A program made the translations under genes and the position numbers. Below are positions 57,318-64,000 of a stretch of 64,000 nucleotides of DNA, one piece after another. Every line of letters starts with the position of its first letter. The stretch's first letter is position 1. The notes under the pieces were generated by a model, which saw only the letters and a list, made by a program, of their open reading frames with translations, was not told where the DNA came from and searched no databases. Source of the DNA: Aquilaria yunnanensis (lineage: Eukaryota; Streptophyta; Magnoliopsida; Malvales; Thymelaeaceae). The stretch is taken from positions 16,553,001 through 16,617,000 of the forward strand of contig CM077594.1 of the NCBI GenBank assembly GCA_039654915.1, written 5' to 3'.

Positions 57318-57853
57318 TATTAAATAATGTAATATATAAACTCATAAAATTTAAATACTTACAATAATTTAGTTTAGAATTTAAAACGCTGCTTCTTTAA
57401 ATTTTTAAAATCAAGAAGTATAAAATTTAAAATGAAAATCGTAGTAATTTTTTTTTCAATATATAAAAGCAGACTATCAGTAGGAAAGTTATATTTTGTT
57501 TCTTAATTTGGTATTCACAATTTTTATAGCTGAAAATGTATATTTTGTAATGGCAGTTGAGACAGGAATAGTCAATATCGAACGGATTAGTTTGTTAGTA
57601 AGAAAGTAATAACTTAACTATTTTGTAACTGCTAAAACCTGACATAATTCAGCTATTGATAACAATTCTTAAAAGTCTGATAAATTACTAATACCAGTAT
57701 AAAAATGTCGTAATTGAAACGAAATCAAGTCAAGTTCATGTTTTGAAAAATCATGGGGATAATATTTTTGTGCAAGGCTGCAAATGGACTCAATATCAAA
57801 GGACTTGAACCCGTCTTTCGGATTCGAACATGAATTAAACTTTAAATGTTTTA

Positions 57854-58918
57854 GCCTTAAATACCCCACCGGTCCTTTAACTTGACCAACTCGAACGAGT
57901 TGGTCCCTCAACTGAAAAATCGGTTTATGTTAGTCCCCAAACTTGGCAAACCATGACGACTTAGTCCCTGAAGTGAGTTACATCGGCACATGTCATCATG
58001 TGGGGGTAACGTCATCCACGTTTTGTTGTACAGGATTCTTGGTCGCTGGAAAAGAACTCACAGGGTGTCGCCTGGTCGATCTTCCTTTCGCCGTCGCCCT
58101 CGCTCTCCCTTCCCCCCCGCTTGGCCTCCCTTCATCTCGCCACCTCCCCGCCTCTGTTAAAGCGTCCGATTGAAGAACGGAGATTTAACAAAGATTGATG
58201 TTGAGGATGCGGGAGAGAAAGCGAATTGATGGATTGAGGTTGGTGATTAAAGAAAGGAAGCGAATTTGGCGAGCAAATTGGGGACGAAGTACAGGATTGC
58301 TGGAGGAGAGAGAGGTGGATGGAGCATCGGAAAATTGTGATGATAGGGATACGCAATTCGGGTGAGGATGAGAGGGAGGGAAAGGAGAGCGATAACGGTG
58401 GGGAAAGGAAGGGATGCCGAGAATGAGGGAAGGAAGAGGAAGGGTGGCAGGGGTAGAGGCCGGACAGGGACGACGGTGACATAAGGAAATCGAAGCGTCC
58501 GATTAGCGCTGGGAACAAGGGAGAGAGCGAATTGACGGATTAATGCTAGAGATGGAAGGGGGACGACGGGTTGCTGGATGAGAGGGAGGCAGACGGAGGA
58601 TGGGGAAATCCCAATGACAGGAATGCGAGAATCAGGTGGTGCCGAGAAGGAGGGAAGGTAGAGCTACTCTAGTGGGGAGAGGAAGGCAGGGCGAGGGTGG
58701 TAGGGGCAGGAACGCCGGAGAGGGACGGTGGTGTTGGTGAGAGAAAAGCCGGAAAGTGACGGTGTGTGACGGCATTATTCAACGTGCCGTTCCAACTCGC
58801 TTCAGGGATTAAGTTAGCATGTTTTGCCAACTTTAAGGACTAGCTAAAACCGATTTTTGGTTGAGGGACCAACTCGTGTGAGTTGGTTAAGTTTAGGGAC
58901 CGGTGGGATATTTAAGCC
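57854..58918. mobile_element. Pack-MULE-like element (1065 bp) inserted in the hAT pseudogene
   Basis: The left (57854-57983) and reversed right (58789-58918) ends align over about 130 bp: TTAAATA.CCCACCGGTCC, ACCAACTC...GAGTTGGTCCCTCAAC and AAAATCGGTTT. The flanks AATGTTTTA (57845-57853) and AAAGTTTTA (58919-58927) agree at 8 of 9 positions. The centre (58030-58760) is GC- and purine-rich with open frames on both strands but no domain I recognise, so a captured host fragment is likely. Confidence 0.82.
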
Positions 58919-59354
58919 AAAGTTTTATAAGACATTCATTGAACTTGGAAGAGATTTCCTACAATTGAAAATCTATAGTTTCATTAAACACATCAAAATG
59001 ATAATAATGCTCCACTGTCAAATCATCACTACAACGACTACAATGTTCCACAAATTTTGGAGCACTCAAATCTGGAACATCAATATCATGTTTTGAGCGA
59101 AATGAGCAGACTTTTTGAACCAAAGAATCCCATCCATCCCTTCTCAAGTCCTGTAAGCACAATAAAGTAGTTTCCACTAAGTCTATTACTTTTATAATAT
59201 CTTAACCCTTTTGTTGTAATGCTTGGCATAAAACATCAATTATACCAAAAATCTCATACATCAAGTGAGCAATAAAGATAAACTCAAATGAAAGCATTCT
59301 TTTTAAGGTAGCTACAGCATATCCTCTTGACTTATAATTAGCACCAGTGTCACT

Positions 59355-60889
59355 GGTCGGTCGTTAAAACCGCAAAAAATAATTCTGGTATCCCTAACAA
59401 CTCAGAATAAATAAATTTATAGTCTAGCAGTGAAAACCAAGTCGAATCCCAAAAGAAATTTCTTAACCGAAAGCTTCCTGTCAGAAAACTGAAATAAAAT
59501 GTTGAGGGATTTTCTTGAATTAAATGCTGAATTAAATTAACTGTAGAATCAAAATAAAATTAACCAATACTAAAAACACTCAGTTTAGGGTTGATTATCC
59601 ATTCCAATCACGCAGTTGATTATCGAAAAAAAATATTTCTTCAATCCAAGCAAATAAACAGGATTCTCTTTAAAGCTAAAAAGAACCCAAAGAATTAAAC
59701 AGTAAAATTAATAAAAAAAAGCTTCAAATTAATTTTTTAATTTTAAGTAACCAGATATTGAAAAGCTATTTCTAATAAACCAAAAATTAGCAATAGGAAC
59801 AATGAACAAAAGTTTATTTCAGGAAATAAACCAAAAGCTTGAACAATTTAACTTGTTTTACTTCTCTATATGAATTAACCAGAAATAAAAATAATCTTCA
59901 ATCAATTGACTTGCTTCTAAATTGAATTTTTCACCTAAATGGTTGAAAGAAAATTAATCAAATTTGCAATTGCATAACCAATCCAACAAACAAGAACAGA
60001 AAAATTAATTACAATAAATCTGAACAACAAAGAAGTAAATACTTGAAATTAAAGAAAGTTTCAACAAGAAAAATTAATTCTCACAACCGATGTTGACGAT
60101 GGAAATCGTCCCTAAAATTGAACCAAAAAATTACTCAGCCATAATCTAAAGAAAAACAAAGAAGAATAAAAGAAACTAAAACTGGAATTGCGAAAAACAG
60201 AGAGGAAGCAAGTCTGGTCTGCGGCAGCCACCCCCTTAAACAACAAAAAAAAAAACTAGTATGCTAAACTCATAAAAACCCTCTAAACTTTCTATATCGT
60301 TACAAAAGTACTCCAAAAAATTAAAAAGATTCAAAAAAATTAGAAGGTTTCAAAGTTGTCAGCCAAGCAATGCTCCAGAACAACAATAGCAACTTCAAGC
60401 TGATATTCGACCTTGATTCAGCCAGTATTTCTCAAAACTCAAAGCATGAAAGTTGTAGATCACCCTCTTAGCTTCGAAACGACTCCTGAATTATATAAAA
60501 CGGACATCTACAGCCAAAGATATACCCAAAATACCGCAACTGCTTCCAAACCAGTGATGACTCGTAAATCTCGACTTTGAAGCTGAATTTGACCCTCTTA
60601 ACATGCAAAATGGTTTCATGGTCTGAATATGAATTGTAGCTCCAGATGTTAGCTTTCTAATGAATTAAGAATTACTCCATTCAGATCTCTGTAGCTCAAG
60701 ATATGATTTTTCTACCGGAACATCGCCAATCTGTCAGAATCCTGAAAGAACACAAACAAATTAAAATTTATAAAATGGAAAATCAAATCCACTTTCAATC
60801 AATTGAGTCTAGATATGTTCTATGCTACAAAACATACTCAAAATATACTAAATATGAGAGAAATAATAATAATAAATATAAGCGTATTA
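59355..60889. mobile_element. 1.5-kb insertion in the hAT pseudogene, type uncertain (possibly a solo LTR)
   Basis: The hAT reading stops at one border and resumes at the other. GTCACT is duplicated at both borders (59349-59354 and 60890-60895). The insert has no coding sequence and no obvious inverted termini. Its left part (GGTCGGTCGTTAAAACCGC, then CAAGTCGAATCCCAAAAG) has the wording of LTR sequences common in plants, read backwards. I favour a solo LTR but cannot show it. Confidence 0.55.
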
Positions 60890-62468
60890 GTCACTAATAT
60901 TTTCCAGAACCTTACAAGTAGCATCAAACATATTAAGAAAACTGCTGATTGATGCAAAGTGAGACCTTCAATTGATATCACCAAGCCTTTGCAAACTACC
61001 AATTTGATTGGCACCAGTTCTAGTTTCAAGCTCATCAATGGCAATCAAGTGTGCACTATTATTGGCGTGTGCAATATTATTGGCATGAGCCGCTTGCAAC
61101 TCATCATGGCACTTGCAAGAGGCAGTAACAACATTGGCAATAAGAGATATATTTACGAAAAATTTATGTATAACATGCACTTCTTTTACTGCTGTAACTA
61201 GTGCCAATTGTAAACGATGAGCTAAGTAATGAATATAATGTGTTTGAAGACAATTATTGAGAAACAATGCTTGCAATTCCCTTTATTCACCACGCATTTT
61301 ATTAGCACCATCATACTCTTGACCACGAATATTTTAGATATTCAATTCATGATAAGAAAGAATACTACAAATCTCAGAATATAAACTGGCTGATGATGTA
61401 TCATTCACATGTGAAATAAAGAAAAATCGCTCTTGAACACAACCTTTGATATCAACAAATCGAAGAACAAGGGTCATTTGTTCATTTTTACTTTCATCAC
61501 TTGCTTAATCCACAATGATACAAAACACCGAATCACCAATCTCCTCACGAATTTTCTTTCTTACTCTTGTTGCAAATACATGAAAATTTTCCTTTTGGAT
61601 TGCTAGAGATATATATTTTGCATTGTGAGGAGCATTTTCTAGGACAACATATACCAATTCATCATTACAAGATACTACATATTTAAACAGCTCAAGAAAG
61701 TTCCCTTGGTTTCTTGAATCAAAAGACTCATCATGGCCTCTAAAGAAAATCCCTTGAAAAGATAACTATCTAACAACATCAATTGAAGTTCTAAGCCGAA
61801 GTTTATTATTTTCAATCTCTTCCTTTGATTGTTTTTCTATTGCCCTATCAATATGACTAGAAAGATTCAATAATACTGCACAATTACTCACAGCATTATT
61901 GTGTGGGGGAATAAGGGTTTAACCACATATGTTTAAAAAATGAGCAATTCTTTCCATCTTTAACATTTTTCCATTTCTGAAACCCATTCACAGTAAAAGA
62001 ATCCCAACCATTTTGTGCTCTTGATTTCTCAGTAAACAGATAACAAGGCAAACAAAATGTAGCATCTTTTACTTCAAAATACTCAAGCCAAGGGAATTTA
62101 GAAAACCATGAATATTGAAACTTACGTGGATTGTTTTTTGACCCTGAAAGAGGATAATCACTCTTAATTTGATAAGGACTAGCATTTACATATACTCTTC
62201 TAATCTCATCTCGTTTATTGACCGGACATGTCTATATAAATGGATGTAACCCTAGGTCACGCACAATAAAAATATTTGCAGAATTTGAAGAACCTGAAGT
62301 TTGTTGAAAATATTCAACACGTGGAGGCCAAACGCAATCCTCATCTCCAACATATTCTGAAATCTTTTCCACCACTCTTGAACAATGACTACTTTTGGAT
62401 TGACCTTCACTTTCTGGTAAAGATTTCTTCTTAAAGAAGTGGAATAATTTTTTTTGCTTGCTAGCCAT

Positions 62469-63724
62469 TGTTGTAAAAAAAAAAAATCTAACACTTAAGT
62501 AATCATAAAATAGGATAAATTTTTATATCCTTCAATTATTTTACTTAAGAATAACAACAAATATTCTCAAACTTACTCTTCTACTTGTTATGAAAAATCG
62601 GACAAGAACAACAATGAAAAGAAAATTTTTATCATGATGATTTGGGAATCACAAGGCAATTGGATTTAAAATCATCATAAAATTATGCAAAAAAATTATA
62701 ATGATAATTGATAATTTTTTTTGTAATTAATATTAACTTTTGTCTATGTTTCTTCACATGTTCTCCAATAACATATGCAAACAAGTCAATCACATTCACA
62801 TAAATGTTAAGCACAATACGCAATATTCTATTACCATAATTCTCATTTCTCAAACAAAGTAGTATGAAGATTCAATTTCAAGAAACAAGAAAAGAGGAAG
62901 CTATAAACCCGAAATTGGAAATATAGGAATTAGGATCTTACATCTTGGCTTCACTATTGACTGATTTAGTACACATTATCTACAAATTCGAGTGACTAAG
63001 TGAGCAATTGATAAAGAAACAAAGAAATAAAGGAAAAGAAAGGAAATTTGAGAAAATGCCCAACCTCTATTATGACTTGGCTATCGGACGCGGGATGCGT
63101 GGGGGCGGGAGCTTTCTCCAAAAACTTAGACTCCACTCAAATTCGGAGGTGGGGATAGATATAATGAATGTTAGCGATGGGGAGAACAAGCTCAAGTTGG
63201 CCGGGGCACCGTCTCCACTAGTGAGCTAGATTGAACTGAGAGGGACGGAGCGTCTGTGTTGCTGCGTCGGAGCCAGGAAGGACTGCGCACCTATCTGCTG
63301 ATGAGCCAGATCAAAGAGAATTGTCATCACTGCTAAGAGAGATGGAGCGTCACTTCGTTGCTGTCAGAGCCAGGAGGCAGGAGGGGCTAGGCACTTAGGC
63401 GTGGTTCATTCGTGACTTGCGGTCTCAACGTTTCTAATTCTAGTTCCAATTAAAACTTTTAAAAAAGTATAAAATCCACAAAAGTCCTTAATGAATTTTA
63501 TAATTTACAAACAAGTAACCAACTTTAATATTGTTACAATTTTTATCCTATTATATACTACTAATAAAATTTTTTTAAAAATCCTCCTCGATCCAAGGCA
63601 GCTTCATCCTTGGTTATGACCTCAAAGAATTGTAAGTTGCAGTGGGACAGTGTTGGTATTGGTGACAAATTTCTTCCTTAATATCCGAAGGTAAATTGAA
63701 CAATTGGAAGTTATTGAAAAGGCC
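62469..63724. other. Non-coding sequence right of the hAT pseudogene
   Basis: AT-rich to about 63000, then a GC-rich, GAG-rich stretch (63080-63400) with a duplicated phrase around 'cggagccaggaaggac' and 'cagagccaggaggcagg'. This may be degraded hAT terminal sequence. No gene supported. Confidence 0.35.
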
Positions 63725-64000
63725 AAAATACAGTTGAGGCCCTCTAACTCAGTTAACCAGGACACTTAGTCCCTTGAACTTTAACTCGGGGCAACTCGAC
63801 CCCTTAACTTGAATAAAAGGGTCAGTCAACCTCCTTGACTGCATGTGCAACTCACGTGACACCAAAGGAAACGGATGCCCATCATTTCTGTCAAATCTGC
63901 AACCAGTAAGAAAAGGTAAACCATTTGGCTAACCAAAAATCTTCTTGATTTTTCTCTTTCGCATCCTACACTTTTGCAAATGATGACTTCAAGCCTTCAT
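63725..64000. mobile_element. Possible MULE-like terminal inverted repeat running off the window
   Basis: The phrase structure (AGGCCCTCTAACTCAGTT, TTAGTCCCTTGAACTTTAAC, GACCCCTTAACTTG) closely resembles the ends of the elements at 51103 and 57854. The other end would lie outside the window. Confidence 0.35.

Larger units (their letters stand above)
57480..62468 (-). pseudogene. hAT transposase pseudogene (TTF zinc-finger type), interrupted by two insertions
   Basis: Minus-strand blocks in order. 62468-62232: the start MASKQKKLFHFFKKK. 62230-61950: a TTF-type region (KFQYSWFSKFPWLEYFEVKD, FCLPCYLF, NGWDSFTVNGF). 61760-61290: a DUF4371-like region (GNFLELFKYV, MTLVLRFVDIKG, YDGANKMRGE). 61276-60896: HYIHYLAHRLQLALV, the typical hAT His-Arg block, ending in DATCKVLENIS. 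Reading then jumps over an insert (59355-60889) to GANYKSRGYAVATLKRM and METTLLCLQDLRRDGWDSLV (59354-58919). It jumps a second insert (57854-58918) to SFDIESICSLAQKYYPHDFS and a hAT dimerisation-like end (VSTAITKY.FSAIKIVNTKLRN) to about 57480. Many stops also occur. I could not find the element's own terminal repeats. Confidence 0.88.

Noticed and set aside
57669..57911. 80-codon minus-strand ORF as a distinct gene
   Set aside because: It is a chimera: its first third is the end of the Pack-MULE-like element and the rest is hAT transposase, joined by the insertion.
58132..58518. 128-codon Ser/Leu-rich minus-strand frame
   Set aside because: Low complexity, inside the Pack-MULE-like core, and with competing frames on the other strand.

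Overview
The window is a stretch of nuclear DNA from a flowering plant, most likely a eudicot. It is AT-rich, has GT-AG introns, and is packed with plant transposon families: Copia and Ty3/gypsy LTR elements, L1-type LINEs, CACTA, MULE, hAT and Stowaway-like elements. Only one gene is clearly intact and host-encoded, a type II J-domain chaperone (three exons, 54929-56820). A second candidate is a short single-exon ORF on the minus strand (44551-45009). Almost everything else is mobile DNA, much of it nested.

Layout. 685-1541 is a small inverted-repeat element. 2152-5825 is a CACTA transposon with a GGT target-site duplication (TSD) and dense subterminal repeats. 7866-16700 is a minus-strand LINE broken by a Copia element (9191-14994, TSD CCAAA) and by a short hAT-like element (16043-16470, 8-bp TSD). 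16829-36110 is a very young 19.3-kb LTR retrotransposon of Ogre/Tat type. Its two 3584-bp LTRs show no difference that I could see, and its TSD is ATGGT. 36190-39700 holds two more minus-strand LINE remnants. 41308-41723 is a MULE-type MITE. 45087-51070 is a full-length but decayed MULE with a 10-bp TSD, and 51103-53861 is a second MULE in mirror orientation. 54929-56820 is the DnaJ gene, followed by a Stowaway-like MITE. 57480-62468 is a minus-strand hAT (TTF-type) transposase pseudogene split by two later insertions, each with a recognisable TSD.

The most striking object is the Ogre/Tat-like element. It has a decayed gag and no recognisable protease, reverse transcriptase or integrase, so it must be mobilised in trans. 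Where pol would be, it carries a four-gene cassette. Three tandem paralogues of exactly 182 codons encode a protein with a basic patch followed by a Cys-rich knuckle, resembling the nucleic-acid-binding proteins of carlaviruses and relatives. They are followed by an intact, intronless LOG-type cytokinin-activating enzyme gene. Three of the four genes share a core promoter (TTCATC-N-CTATAAAT). A repeated ACAGT...ACTGT palindrome lies after each Cys-rich gene and is amplified five times before LOG. Between LOG and the 3' LTR are about 50 copies of a 48-bp tandem repeat and five copies of a 71-bp repeat; both kinds can fold into hairpins.

All calls rest on reading the sequence and its translations. 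No database search was possible, and protein-family names are recognition by eye.
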